Shown: one piece after another, positions 54,316 through 63,338 of the stretch | How the letters are laid out: the number at the start of each line of letters is the position of its first letter | Position numbering within the stretch: the first letter of the stretch is position 1 | NCBI RefSeq assembly: GCF_008271695.1 | Contig: NZ_VKKY01000003.1 | Coordinates: forward strand, 62,001 to 126,000 | DNA length: 64,000 nucleotides | Reading direction: 5' to 3' | Source: Rufibacter hautae | GTDB lineage: Bacteria; Bacteroidota; Bacteroidia; Cytophagales; Hymenobacteraceae | Translations under genes and position numbers: made by a program | The notes under the pieces: generated by a model | The model's input: the letters and a program-made list of their open reading frames with translations, nothing else | Told to the model about the DNA's origin: nothing | The model's database searches: none

Positions 54316-56103
54316 ATGGCACAAGATGTATATGTGATTGGCGTAGACTATGGCTCTGACTCTGTGCGGTCTGTCCTGGTAAATGCCTTAAACGGTGAGG
54401 AAGTAGCTTCTTCTGTTTTCAACTATCCCCGCTGGAACAAAGGCGCTTTCTGCGTGCCAGCGGAAAACCAGTTCCGCCAGCACCCTCTGGATTACGTGGA
54501 GGGTTTGGAGAAAACCATCAAAGACTGTCTGGAGAAAGCGGGCGGCGCGGCCATTGCGGGCGCGGTGAAAGGTATCTCCGTAGACACGACCGGTTCTACG
54601 CCGGTGGCGGTGAACCAGCAGGGCACACCTTTGGCCTTGTTGCCTGAGTTCGCGGAAAACCCTAATGCCATGTTCGTGCTCTGGAAAGACCACACCGGCG
54701 TGCAGGAAGCCGCCGAGATCAACGAGCATGCCACCAAATTCGAGACAAATTACCTGCAGTTTGTGGGCGGGATCTACTCTTCTGAGTGGTTCTGGGCCAA
54801 GTTGCTTCACGTGCTGCGCGAAGACGCCCAAGTGCGCGAAGCCACCTACTCCTGGGTAGAGCACTGCGACTGGATTCCGTTCCTGCTCACCGGCGGTAAC
54901 AACGTAGACCAAATGAAACGCAGCGTCTGCTCGGCAGGCCATAAATCGCTGTGGGCCGCTGAGTTCGGCGGACTGCCTCCCAATGACTTCTTTGCTTCCC
55001 TGGACCCAGTGCTGGACGGCTTCACTTCCCGCCTGTTCCAAGATACCTACACCTCAGACCAAGCCGCTGGCCAGTTAAGTGCCGAGTGGGCGGAGCGTCT
55101 GGGCTTGTCAACCGATGTAGTGGTGGGCGTAGGTGCTTTTGACTGCCACATGGGCGCCGTGGGTGGTCAGATTGAGCCGTATCATTTGAGCAAAGTTATG
55201 GGTACCTCTACCTGCGATATGCTGGTGGCCCCTATTGATGAAATTGGTGACACGCTGGTAAACGGAATCTGCGGCCAGGTGCCTGGTTCCATCATCCCGG
55301 GCATGATGGGCCTAGAGGCTGGTCAATCCGCCTTCGGCGATACGTATGCCTGGTTCAAGAGAATCTTGCTGTGGCCGTTGCAGAACCTGCTGGCCAACTC
55401 ACAAGTCATTGATGCCGCTACCGCCGAGGCGCTGGTAGAGGAGGTGTCCAACAGAATCATCCCGGAACTGAGCATTGCCGCAGACCAAATTCTATTATCA
55501 GAAAATAACGAGTTCGCCATTGACTGGTTCAACGGTCGCCGCACGCCAGATGCGAACCAGGTATTGAAAGGCGCCATCTCCGGATTAGGCTTGGGCAGCG
55601 ATGCCCCGCGCGTGTTCCGGGCCTTGGTAGAAGCCACCTGCTTCGGGGCGAAGAAAATTGTGGACCGTTTCAATGAGCAGGGCGTGCCGGTGAAAGGCCT
55701 GATTGGTTTGGGCGGCGTAGCTAGAAAATCACCGTTCATCATGCAGATGATGGCCGATGTCATGAATATGCCCATCAGGATTCATAAATCAGAGCAGACC
55801 TGCGCCATTGGAGCCGCTATGTTCGCGGCCACTGCGGCTGGTCTTTACAATAGGGTAGAAGATGCCATGGAAGCCATGGGTCAAGGGTTTGACCTGGAGT
55901 ATTTCCCTAACCAGGAGCGGGTAGGTCTGTACGCCAAGCGCTACCAGAAATACACCGAGCTGGGCGGTTTCCTGGAAATCCACAGCGCCCCGGCTAAACT
56001 TACGGTTTTGTCTGACTTACCTGAAACCGGTAGCCCAGCCCAGGAAGGCCAAACCAGACCCATCACTTCAGCGCAGACGGAGCTGCAAGGCCTTACCAGA
56101 TAA
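54316..56103 (+). CDS. araB: Ribulokinase
   Basis: A 595-residue FGGY-family sugar kinase that phosphorylates L-ribulose to L-ribulose 5-phosphate. It shows the N-terminal GVDYGSDSVRSVLV, the substrate-binding block WVEHCDWIPFLLTG, the phosphate loop GVGAFDCHMGAVGG and the C-terminal ATP region GLIGLGGVARKSPFIMQMMA. The last ~45 residues after YQKYTELGGFLEIH are a Pro/Ser/Thr-rich tail that is longer than usual. It is the first gene of the operon and lies 6 bp before araD. Confidence 0.95.
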   Translation: MAQDVYVIGVDYGSDSVRSVLVNALNGEEVASSVFNYPRWNKGAFCVPAENQFRQHPLDYVEGLEKTIKDCLEKAGGAAIAGAVKGISVDTTGSTPVAVNQQGTPLALLPEFAENPNAMFVLWKDHTGVQEAAEINEHATKFETNYLQFVGGIYSSEWFWAKLLHVLREDAQVREATYSWVEHCDWIPFLLTGGNNVDQMKRSVCSAGHKSLWAAEFGGLPPNDFFASLDPVLDGFTSRLFQDTYTSDQAAGQLSAEWAERLGLSTDVVVGVGAFDCHMGAVGGQIEPYHLSKVMGTSTCDMLVAPIDEIGDTLVNGICGQVPGSIIPGMMGLEAGQSAFGDTYAWFKRILLWPLQNLLANSQVIDAATAEALVEEVSNRIIPELSIAADQILLSENNEFAIDWFNGRRTPDANQVLKGAISGLGLGSDAPRVFRALVEATCFGAKKIVDRFNEQGVPVKGLIGLGGVARKSPFIMQMMADVMNMPIRIHKSEQTCAIGAAMFAATAAGLYNRVEDAMEAMGQGFDLEYFPNQERVGLYAKRYQKYTELGGFLEIHSAPAKLTVLSDLPETGSPAQEGQTRPITSAQTELQGLTR

Positions 56104-56109
56104 GCATCC

Positions 56110-56808
56110 ATGAGTTCTTTTCAACACATCAAAGAAGAGGCCTACCAGGCCAATATGCAATTGCCCAAATTAGGGCTGGTATTATTCACCTTCGGGAACG
56201 TGAGCGCCGTGGATCGGTCACAAGGCGTTTTCGCCATCAAACCCAGCGGCGTGCCTTACGAGGACCTCTCGCCGGAGAAGATGGTGATCGTGGACTTTGA
56301 CGGCAACACCGTGGAGGGTTCTCTGCGGCCATCGTCAGATACCAAAACCCATGCGGTGCTGTACAAGCATTGGGAGAACATCGGGGGCATTGTGCACACG
56401 CACTCTACCTACGCCACTGCCTGGGCCCAGGCCCAGCGCGATATTCCCATCTACGGTACCACCCACGCCGACCACCTCACCACCGATGTACCCTGCGCCC
56501 CGCCCATGGACGATGCCATGATCCAGGGGAACTACGAGTACGAGACCGGTTTCCAGATCATGAATTACCTGCAGGAGAAAGGCATGAGCTACCAGGAAGT
56601 GGAAATGGTGCTGGTAGGCAACCACGCGCCGTTCACTTGGGGCAAAGACGCCAAGAAAGCGGTGTACAACAGCGCCGTGGTGGAAGAGATTGCGCGCATG
56701 GCGTTCCTTACGGAGCAGATCAGGCCGCAGGTTCCGCGTCTCCAGGATTCGCTTATCAAGAAACACTTTGAAAGAAAGCACGGACCGGATTCTTATTACG
56801 GCCAATAG
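56110..56808 (+). CDS. araD: L-ribulose-5-phosphate 4-epimerase
   Basis: A 232-residue class II aldolase-family epimerase that converts L-ribulose 5-phosphate to D-xylulose 5-phosphate. The metal site is visible as His96 and His98 (IVHTHSTYA) and His172 (GNHAPFTWG), one position off from Escherichia coli numbering. The phosphate-binding GN and SG (residues 29-30 and 46-47, FGNVS and PSGVPY) are intact. It is 6 bp after araB. Confidence 0.96.
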   Translation: MSSFQHIKEEAYQANMQLPKLGLVLFTFGNVSAVDRSQGVFAIKPSGVPYEDLSPEKMVIVDFDGNTVEGSLRPSSDTKTHAVLYKHWENIGGIVHTHSTYATAWAQAQRDIPIYGTTHADHLTTDVPCAPPMDDAMIQGNYEYETGFQIMNYLQEKGMSYQEVEMVLVGNHAPFTWGKDAKKAVYNSAVVEEIARMAFLTEQIRPQVPRLQDSLIKKHFERKHGPDSYYGQ

Positions 56809-56879
56809 CAGATAACTAGTAGCAAACCGCAAAGGACTTGGCTGGGGCACCAGCCGGTTCGTCTATAACCCTCACACCC

Positions 56880-58379
56880 ATGATTGATTTAAAACAATTT
56901 GAAGTTTGGTTCCTCACTGGTAGCCAGCACCTATACGGCGAAGAGACCCTGAACCAAGTGGCCGCCCACTCCCAGGAAATTGTAAAAGGCTTAGACGGTG
57001 CCGACCAGATTCCGGTGCGCATTGTGTTCAAGCCTACCGTGAAAACCACCGAAGAGATCTTCAAGGTTTGCCAGGAAGCCAACGTTGCCGAGAACTGTAT
57101 TGGCGTGATTACCTGGATGCACACGTTCTCGCCCGCTAAAATGTGGATCAGAGGACTGAAGGTATTGCAGAAACCGTTGCTGCACCTGCACACCCAGTTC
57201 AACCGCGACATTCCGTGGAACTCCATTGACATGGATTTCATGAACCTGAACCAGAGTGCCCACGGTGACCGTGAGTTCGGGTTTATGGTGTCTCGCATGC
57301 GCATTGAGCGCAAGGTGGTGGTAGGCCACTGGCAAGACCCAGAGGTAATCCAGGAGATCAACAACTGGTGCCGCGTGGCCGCCGGTTGGTATGATTGGCA
57401 AGGCGCCAAGTTCGTGCGCTTCGGGGACAACATGCGCTACGTAGCCGTAACCGAAGGTGACAAAGTAGAGGCCGAGCTGAAATTCGGTTTCGCGGTGAAT
57501 ACCCACGGCATCGGGGACCTGGTAGCGGTGATCAACGAAGTATCTGAGCAGGCTATTGACGAACTAGTACAGGAGTACGAAACCAAGTACAACGTAGCCG
57601 AAGGCCTGCGCGAAGGCGGGGCGCAACGTGCTTCCCTCAGAGAGGCCGCTAAAATTGAGATCGGTTTACGCACGTTTTTAGAAAAAGGAGGCTATAAAGG
57701 CTTCTCAGATACATTTGAAGACCTGCACGGCATGGTGCAGCTGCCTGGTATTGCGGTGCAGCGCCTCATGGCAGACGGGTACGGCTTCGCTGGCGAAGGT
57801 GACTGGAAAACCGCCGCTTTGGTGCGCGCTATGAAAGTGATGGGCAGCGGTCTGCCGGGCGCCAATGCCTTCATGGAAGACTACACCTACCACTTTGACC
57901 CGAACAACGCGTTGGTGTTGGGTTCGCACATGCTGGAGGTAGACGAGGCCCTGGCCATTGACAAACCTTCTTGCGAGATCCATCCGTTGGGCATTGGCGG
58001 CAAAGCCGATCCGGTACGTTTGGTATTCAACGCTGGGTCTGGTCCGGCCCTGAACGCCTCGGTGGTGGACATGGGCAATCGCTTCAGACTTATCGTGAAC
58101 GAAGTGGAAGCCGTGGAGCCGCAGAACGAACTGCCTAACCTGCCTGTAGCCCGCGTGCTATGGAAACCGCTTCCAGACATGAAAACAGGCTGTGCCGCCT
58201 GGATTCTAGCCGGTGGCGCCCACCATACCTGCTACAGCCAGAACATTAGCGCAGAGCAACTGCAGGACTTTGCCGAGATGGCCGGCATTGAGTGCGTGGT
58301 GATTGGCCGTGACACCAAACTGAGACAGCTGAAAAACGAACTTCGCTGGAGTGAGATGTATTATCAGAAGAATTGCTAA
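56880..58379 (+). CDS. araA: L-arabinose isomerase
   Basis: A 499-residue manganese enzyme that converts L-arabinose to L-ribulose. The metal ligands keep the exact Escherichia coli numbering: Glu306 (GFAGEGDW), Glu333 ([10 protein letters not shown]), His350 (LGSHMLEV) and His449 (GGAHHTCY). The frame is open from 56838, but the ATG at 56880 ([16 protein letters not shown]) gives the family N-terminus. A small hairpin (GGCTGG/CCAGCC) lies in the 71-bp araD-araA spacer. Confidence 0.97.
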   Translation: MIDLKQFEVWFLTGSQHLYGEETLNQVAAHSQEIVKGLDGADQIPVRIVFKPTVKTTEEIFKVCQEANVAENCIGVITWMHTFSPAKMWIRGLKVLQKPLLHLHTQFNRDIPWNSIDMDFMNLNQSAHGDREFGFMVSRMRIERKVVVGHWQDPEVIQEINNWCRVAAGWYDWQGAKFVRFGDNMRYVAVTEGDKVEAELKFGFAVNTHGIGDLVAVINEVSEQAIDELVQEYETKYNVAEGLREGGAQRASLREAAKIEIGLRTFLEKGGYKGFSDTFEDLHGMVQLPGIAVQRLMADGYGFAGEGDWKTAALVRAMKVMGSGLPGANAFMEDYTYHFDPNNALVLGSHMLEVDEALAIDKPSCEIHPLGIGGKADPVRLVFNAGSGPALNASVVDMGNRFRLIVNEVEAVEPQNELPNLPVARVLWKPLPDMKTGCAAWILAGGAHHTCYSQNISAEQLQDFAEMAGIECVVIGRDTKLRQLKNELRWSEMYYQKNC

Positions 58380-58387
58380 ATTTAAGG

Positions 58388-58420
58388 GCCTCTATGCTAT
58401 CGTTGGCATAGAGGCTTTTT
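58388..58420 (+). terminator. Terminator between araA and the transporter gene
   Basis: GCCTCTATGC, loop TATCGTT, then GCATAGAGGC and a T-run. The transporter follows 46 bp on, so read-through or a weak internal promoter is needed. No clear promoter is seen. Confidence 0.8.
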
Positions 58421-58465
58421 CTTTACCAAACCACCAAACTTTTCACTTCAGGTTAACCCCTTTCC

Positions 58466-60163
58466 ATGAACAAATTTACCACCATTGACTATACCATCTT
58501 TATAGTCTACTTCATCATTGTATCTGGATACGGATACTGGATTTACCGCAAAAAGAAAACCGTAGAGTCAGACAGTAAAGATTACTTCCTCGCCGAAGGG
58601 TCCCTTACCTGGTGGGCTATCGGGGCCTCGCTTATCGCCTCCAACATCTCCGCCGAGCAGTTCATAGGCATGAGCGGGAACGGCTTTGTGGTAGGGGTGG
58701 CCGTAGCCGCGTATGAGTGGATTGCCGCCGTTGCCTTGATCATTGTGGCCGTTTGGTTTATTCCGGTATACCTGAAGAACAAGATTTTCACCATGCCACA
58801 GTTCCTGCAGAACAGGTACAACGAGACCACCGCCTTAATCATGGCTATTTTCTGGCTGTTCCTGTACGTGTTCGTGAACCTGACGTCTATCTTATTTCTG
58901 GGAGCCTTGGCCATCAGTAACCTGGCCGGGGGCGAGAACTTCCACCTGATTATGGTGCTGCTGGCGATCTTCGCGGTTATCATTACCCTGGGCGGGATGA
59001 AGGTAATCGGGTTTACCGATGTGATTCAGGTAACGGTGTTGATTCTGGGTGGTTTGGCTACGACGTATACTGCTTTAACCTTGGTGAGTAACCACTTTGG
59101 TCTGGGCAATGACATGATTGCCGGTTTCAACAAACTGCTGCAAGATTCACCAGACCACTTCCACTTGATCTTTGACAAGCCGGGTCCGGGCGCAACCCAG
59201 CAGGAAATAAACAAATACCTCATGGTGCCAGGCATTGCCATGTATTTTGGCGGTATGTGGATTGTGAACCTGAACTACTGGGGCTGTAACCAGTACATTA
59301 CCCAGCGTGCCTTGGGTGCCGATTTGCACACAGCCCGTACGGGTATCTTGTTTGCGGGTATCCTTAAGTTGATGATGCCTATCATTGTAATGCTGCCGGG
59401 TATTGCCGCCTACGTGCTGTACAAGAACGGTGCGTTACAGGAAGAAATGGCTCCGGGCGGACACTTCAACGCGGATAACGCGTACTCCGCAATTCTGGGC
59501 TTCTTGCCTACCGGGATGAAAGGTTTGTCTTTGGCGGCTTTGACCGCGGCTATTGTGGCTTCTTTGGCCGGTAAAGCCAACAGTATCTCCACCATCTTCA
59601 CCCTGGACATCTATCAGAAATACATCAACAAAGGTGCCGATGAGAAGAAGCTTATCTGGGTGGGTAAAATCACCATTGTGGCGGCCATGTTGTTCTCTAT
59701 CTTCCTTACCTGGGATGACTTATTAGGCATTGGCGGCGAAGGTGGATTTACCTTCATCCAGAAATACACCGGTTTCATTAGCCCGGGTGTGTTTGCCATG
59801 TTCTTCCTGGGCATGTTCTGGAAGCGCACCACTGGTACCGCTGCTATTGCAGGTCTTTTCACCGGTTTCATCTTGTCTGTAGTGTTCAACAACTACGCGC
59901 CAACCTGGTTTGGGAACGAGACTTTCCTGTACACCGCGTACCCTAACGGCAAAGGCGGCTTTGAGATTCCGTTCCTGATCTGTATGGGATTGGCCTTCAT
60001 GTTCACCATGATTGTGATGATCCTGTTGAGCTTGGCCGGACCAAAAGTGAACCCCAAAGCGTTTGAGCTGGACACCACCATGTTCAAAGTGTCAAACTCC
60101 ACTTTGGCCCTGATTGTATTGACGATGTTACTGGTAACAGCCCTGTACGTGCGGTTCTGGTAG
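58466..60163 (+). CDS. Sodium/sugar symporter, SGLT family (probable L-arabinose uptake)
   Basis: A 565-residue sodium:solute symporter with about 14 membrane helices. The family signature GASLIASNISAEQFIGMSGN (about 52-71) is present, as well as the MWIVNLNYWGCNQYITQRAL block and the sodium-site region ALTAAIVASLAGKANSISTI. Its place in the araBDA operon makes L-arabinose the likely substrate. It is the only inner-membrane arabinose transporter in the window. A terminator hairpin follows. Confidence 0.9.
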   Translation: MNKFTTIDYTIFIVYFIIVSGYGYWIYRKKKTVESDSKDYFLAEGSLTWWAIGASLIASNISAEQFIGMSGNGFVVGVAVAAYEWIAAVALIIVAVWFIPVYLKNKIFTMPQFLQNRYNETTALIMAIFWLFLYVFVNLTSILFLGALAISNLAGGENFHLIMVLLAIFAVIITLGGMKVIGFTDVIQVTVLILGGLATTYTALTLVSNHFGLGNDMIAGFNKLLQDSPDHFHLIFDKPGPGATQQEINKYLMVPGIAMYFGGMWIVNLNYWGCNQYITQRALGADLHTARTGILFAGILKLMMPIIVMLPGIAAYVLYKNGALQEEMAPGGHFNADNAYSAILGFLPTGMKGLSLAALTAAIVASLAGKANSISTIFTLDIYQKYINKGADEKKLIWVGKITIVAAMLFSIFLTWDDLLGIGGEGGFTFIQKYTGFISPGVFAMFFLGMFWKRTTGTAAIAGLFTGFILSVVFNNYAPTWFGNETFLYTAYPNGKGGFEIPFLICMGLAFMFTMIVMILLSLAGPKVNPKAFELDTTMFKVSNSTLALIVLTMLLVTALYVRFW

Positions 60164-60182
60164 TACAAAATAAAACCTCATG

Positions 60183-60225
60183 AAACATAAAAGCGGGCCT
60201 AAAACGTCCGCTTTTATGTTTTTAC
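60183..60225 (+). terminator. Terminator of the araBDA-symporter operon
   Basis: AAACATAAAAGCGG pairs perfectly with CCGCTTTTATGTTT, followed by TTACC. The loop GCCTAAAACGT contains a palindrome-family fragment. Confidence 0.8.
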
Positions 60226-60349
60226 CGCGCATTGCAGTACCTTTTCAAGGCTGAAGCAGAAGCGTTAAGGCAGGGGTTTTCTGTCCTCTTTTGCTTTGCT
60301 CTTGATTCAGAATGCTGTCTGCCTGGAGTTCTGGTAGTTACCCGTTTCT

Positions 60350-60387
60350 CGTTTCAAGGCCGATTCTCTGAAAACAGCCCTTAAACG
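60350..60387. repeat. Intergenic palindrome, family copy 27
   Basis: A 38-bp copy with left arm CGTTTCAAGGCCGATTCTC and right arm TGAAAACAGCCCTTAAACG, the right one at consensus. Confidence 0.75.
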
Positions 60388-60430
60388 CCAGGCGTAACAG
60401 ACCCGCCTTTACCAAAGTATACGTAACCCA

Positions 60431-61150
60431 GTGAAAGACCACCTGCTGTTCATAGACATAGAAGCCTCGGGGTTGCCCCTGCAATGGGACGTGCCGTATT
60501 CTGAGGATGCCAATTGGCCGCATACCGTGCAGGTGGCTTGGTTTGTCTATACCAAAGCGGGGCAGGAGGTCAAAGCCGCGAACCACTACATCCGCCCCGA
60601 GGGGTTTGAGGTGAGTCCCTCTTCCATAGAAGTCCACCGGCTCACCCCCGAGTTTCTGCACGCCAACGGCGAAGGCCGCCGCGAGGTGCTGCTGCACTTG
60701 CAGGAAGATCTCCAGCGCTACGAGCCCATGGTCATCGGGCATTTCATGCAGTTCGATTTCCATGTGCTCAGTGCGGATTTCTACCGCGAGGGGCTGCCCA
60801 GTCCGTTTGACAACCTGCCGGTTTTCTGCACCATGATCGCTTCCTCAGGGCTCACGCACCTGCCGCGGAAGAAATACCTGCGCCTGGGCGAACTCTACAG
60901 CCACCTGTTCCACCAATCTTTGGAGAACCAGCACAATGCCGTGGTAGATGCCCGGGCCGCGGCCCAGAGCTACTTTGAATTGCGCAAGCGCCGGATAATC
61001 ACAGACGGCTCCATATCCCGGCAGCAGGAAACCAGGTATAACACGCAAAAGCGACCGCAACAAAAGTCTACGCGCCTGCCTTTGCCTGCCTGGCTTTTGC
61101 TGGCGCTGGGCGCTTTATTTTTAATCTTCTTACTTATCTTTTGGCTATGA
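60431..61150 (+). CDS. DEDDh 3'-5' exonuclease with a C-terminal membrane anchor
   Basis: A 239-residue DnaQ-like exonuclease starting at GTG. The catalytic residues are Asp9 and Glu11 (LFIDIEASG), Asp109 (GHFMQFDFHVL), and His168 with Asp173 (QHNAVVDARAA), the DEDDh set. After a basic linker (about 185-216) comes a 20-residue hydrophobic C-terminus (WLLLALGALFLIFLLIFWL), so the enzyme looks tail-anchored in the inner membrane. Its stop codon overlaps the next start (ATGA), which implies coupling with the DUF294 protein. The substrate is unknown. Confidence 0.85.
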   Translation: MKDHLLFIDIEASGLPLQWDVPYSEDANWPHTVQVAWFVYTKAGQEVKAANHYIRPEGFEVSPSSIEVHRLTPEFLHANGEGRREVLLHLQEDLQRYEPMVIGHFMQFDFHVLSADFYREGLPSPFDNLPVFCTMIASSGLTHLPRKKYLRLGELYSHLFHQSLENQHNAVVDARAAAQSYFELRKRRIITDGSISRQQETRYNTQKRPQQKSTRLPLPAWLLLALGALFLIFLLIFWL

Positions 61151-63054
61151 ACGACCGTCTGCAATTCTTGAAAAGCGTAAAGCCGTTCCATCTGTTAGGA
61201 GATGATGTGCTGTTAGAGGTGATTGACCTGCTGGAGAAAGTTTCTTATTCCAAAGACACGCTCATCTACCACCAGGAAGCCACCAAACTTCGGGGCGTGG
61301 ACCTCATCGCCGCTGGCGAATATGAGTCGTTTTTCTATGATTCGGCCCAAAACAAACGGGTGCTGGAACGCCATCAGCCCGGCTATTGCTACGGCGGTAT
61401 TTCCATGCTGCTCAACCGCAAGAAATCACTGCGCACGGTCATCGCCAAGAAAGGGACGGTGGTGTACTTTCTGCACCGCAGGCACTTTAGAGCGCTGGCC
61501 AAAGCCAACGAGGGGCTTCTGCACTACTTCTCGCAGGAGTTTGGCATGCGGATGCTCAACGAGGAGTTCGCCCATTTTGTGAAGCGGCCCACCTCGTTTG
61601 AGGAAAACTACATCGCCACCGACCAGCTTTATTCGCGCCGCATTGAGAGCGTGGAGTACCGGGATATTGTCACCTGCAGCAGCAGTACGCCCATCTACAC
61701 GGCGGCCCGCATCATGGCCGAGCATAAGACCAGCTGTCTTTTCGTGAAGAACGAAGTGGGGCAGATTGCCGGCTACATCACCGATATTACCCTGCGTGAC
61801 AACGTGGTAGCGGCCCAGGAAGACGTGCGCGGGCAGGCGAAGGAAATCATGGATAACCCCATTGTCTCCATCCGGAAGGACGCGTACGTGTATGAGGCCA
61901 TCCTGCTCATGTTCCGGACCAAGACGCGTTACCTGCTCATCGAGGACGACGGCGAGTATATTGGCATGATCAGCCGGAGCAAGCTGCTCAGCGACCAGGC
62001 CCAGTCGCCGTTCGTGTTCATCCAATCGGTGAAACTGGCCCGCTCCGGGAATGAGTTGCGGGACAAATGGCAGCGGGTACCCGAGATTGTGATGCAGTTG
62101 CTCTTGCGCGGCGCCAAGTCTGAGATCATCAACCAGGTGATTACCACTGTGGCCGACACCATTGCCCAGAAAGTGATAGAGGAGGTAATTGCCATCTGCG
62201 GTCCGGCGCCGGCCAAGTTCGTGTTCATGGTATTGGGCAGCGAGGGCCGCAAAGAACAGACCCTGAAGACCGACCAGGACAACGCCATTGTCTACGAAGA
62301 CAAAGCCAACGAGCAGCGCGAACTGGTGCGCGCGTATTTCCTCAAGTTCGCCGACATGGTTTCGGAGAAACTGGACTACATTGGGTTCAGTTACTGCACC
62401 GGCGGCTACATGGCCAAGAACCCCAAATGGACGCACTCGCTCTCGCACTGGAAACGCAATTACCACGAGTGGATGCAGGAGATTGTGCCCGAGACCGCCA
62501 TTCAGTTCTCCACCTTCTTTGACTGCCGCTACATCTACGGCGATGGTGCCATCATGAAAGAGCTGGTTTCTTTCCTGGACGAGGAGCTACAGAAACCCAT
62601 GCCTCGGTTGTTTTACCACATGGCCAACAATGCCCTGCAGTACGAGCCGCCGCTCACATTTTTCAAGAACATCAGAACGTTCACCGTGGGGTCGCAGCAG
62701 GTGTTTGACATCAAGAAAGCCATGACACCCATTGTAGACCTAGTGCGAGTGTACGCCCTCAAGAACCGCATCTTCAAAACCAATACCGGCGAGCGGATAG
62801 AGGCCTTGCGTGAGGCCGGGGTGTTCTCCGAAACCCAGACCCAGGAGTTGTTGCAGTCTTACTATTACCTCATGGGCCTCAGGCTACGCAAACAGGCCAG
62901 CCAGATCATGCATGACAAAAGCGAGCCAGACAATTACCTGGATATCCAAAGCCTCACCAAAATAGAGCAGGTCACCCTCAAGGAAATTTTCAAAACCATC
63001 AGCGACTTCCAACTAGGCATCAAAGTGCAGTTCACCAATAACCTGTTCGGGTAA
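61147..63054 (+). CDS. cNMP-binding / CBS pair / DUF294 nucleotidyltransferase-like protein
   Basis: A 635-residue regulatory protein. A cyclic-nucleotide-binding domain (about 10-130, PGYCYGGISMLLN) is followed by two CBS domains (about 165-290). A DUF294 nucleotidyltransferase-like domain carries the GSEGRKEQTLKTDQDNA motif (Gly364-Ser365, Asp376, Asp378), and a C-terminal helical DUF294 partner domain comes last. It resembles GlnD-type nucleotidyltransferases joined to ligand sensors, so it may modify a protein in response to nucleotide levels. Pairing with a DnaQ-like exonuclease is, to my knowledge, seen in other bacteria. An in-frame TTG at 61141 is an alternative start. Confidence 0.88.
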   Translation: MNDRLQFLKSVKPFHLLGDDVLLEVIDLLEKVSYSKDTLIYHQEATKLRGVDLIAAGEYESFFYDSAQNKRVLERHQPGYCYGGISMLLNRKKSLRTVIAKKGTVVYFLHRRHFRALAKANEGLLHYFSQEFGMRMLNEEFAHFVKRPTSFEENYIATDQLYSRRIESVEYRDIVTCSSSTPIYTAARIMAEHKTSCLFVKNEVGQIAGYITDITLRDNVVAAQEDVRGQAKEIMDNPIVSIRKDAYVYEAILLMFRTKTRYLLIEDDGEYIGMISRSKLLSDQAQSPFVFIQSVKLARSGNELRDKWQRVPEIVMQLLLRGAKSEIINQVITTVADTIAQKVIEEVIAICGPAPAKFVFMVLGSEGRKEQTLKTDQDNAIVYEDKANEQRELVRAYFLKFADMVSEKLDYIGFSYCTGGYMAKNPKWTHSLSHWKRNYHEWMQEIVPETAIQFSTFFDCRYIYGDGAIMKELVSFLDEELQKPMPRLFYHMANNALQYEPPLTFFKNIRTFTVGSQQVFDIKKAMTPIVDLVRVYALKNRIFKTNTGERIEALREAGVFSETQTQELLQSYYYLMGLRLRKQASQIMHDKSEPDNYLDIQSLTKIEQVTLKEIFKTISDFQLGIKVQFTNNLFG

Positions 63055-63060
63055 AAAGAC

Positions 63061-63110
63061 ATCCCCTGTTTTGGACCTGATTTTATAAAAGCAGGCTTGA
63101 AATAGGGGAT
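63061..63110. repeat. Intergenic palindrome, family copy 28 (extended stem)
   Basis: ATCCCCTGTTTTGGACCTG pairs with CAGGCTTGAAATAGGGGAT. The outer stem ATCCCC/GGGGAT is added to the family core. It follows the DUF294 gene. Confidence 0.75.
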
Positions 63111-63135
63111 GGTTGTTTGGCAGTCTTTTCGCTGG

Positions 63136-63154
63136 CGCGAGCGTCCCGCTCGTG
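63136..63154. repeat. Short GC-rich hairpin
   Basis: CGCGAGCG, TCC, CGCTCGTG. From memory, GCGAGCGTCCCGCTCG-type repeats are scattered in related genomes. Confidence 0.4.
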
Positions 63155-63184
63155 TCCGCACGCATTCCTGATGGAGAACTTCAT

Positions 63185-63290
63185 CCTCTTTTTGTCATCC
63201 TGAAAGGATCTTGGGAGCGAACGGTAGTGGCCTTTAGTAACCGATACTACCATTTGCCCACAAGATCTTTCCAAGATGACAGAAAGGAGG
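63185..63290. mobile_element. 106-bp MITE-like inverted repeat
   Basis: About 44 bp on the left (CCTCTTTTTGTCATCCTGAA onward to GGTAGT) is an imperfect complement of the right arm (ACTACC to AGAAAGGAGG), leaving a central loop of about 17 bp. There is no open reading frame. TGTCATCCTGAAAGGATCTT-like sequences are, from memory, common interspersed repeats in Cytophagales. Confidence 0.55.
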
Positions 63291-63295
63291 AGACG

Positions 63296-63336
63296 CCGCT
63301 TCCAGCCTAATTTGCTAAAACTAGGCCCAAAACTGG
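63296..63336. repeat. Intergenic palindrome, family copy 29
   Basis: Left arm CCGCTTCCAGCCTAATTTGC faces TAAAACTAGGCCCAAAACTG. It abuts the stop codon of the HAD gene and could end its transcript. Confidence 0.55.
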
Positions 63337-63338
63337 TT

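Noticed and set aside
61426..62466. 346-residue open frame on the minus strand
   Set aside because: It is a shadow of the cNMP/CBS/DUF294 gene, whose domains are clear on the plus strand.
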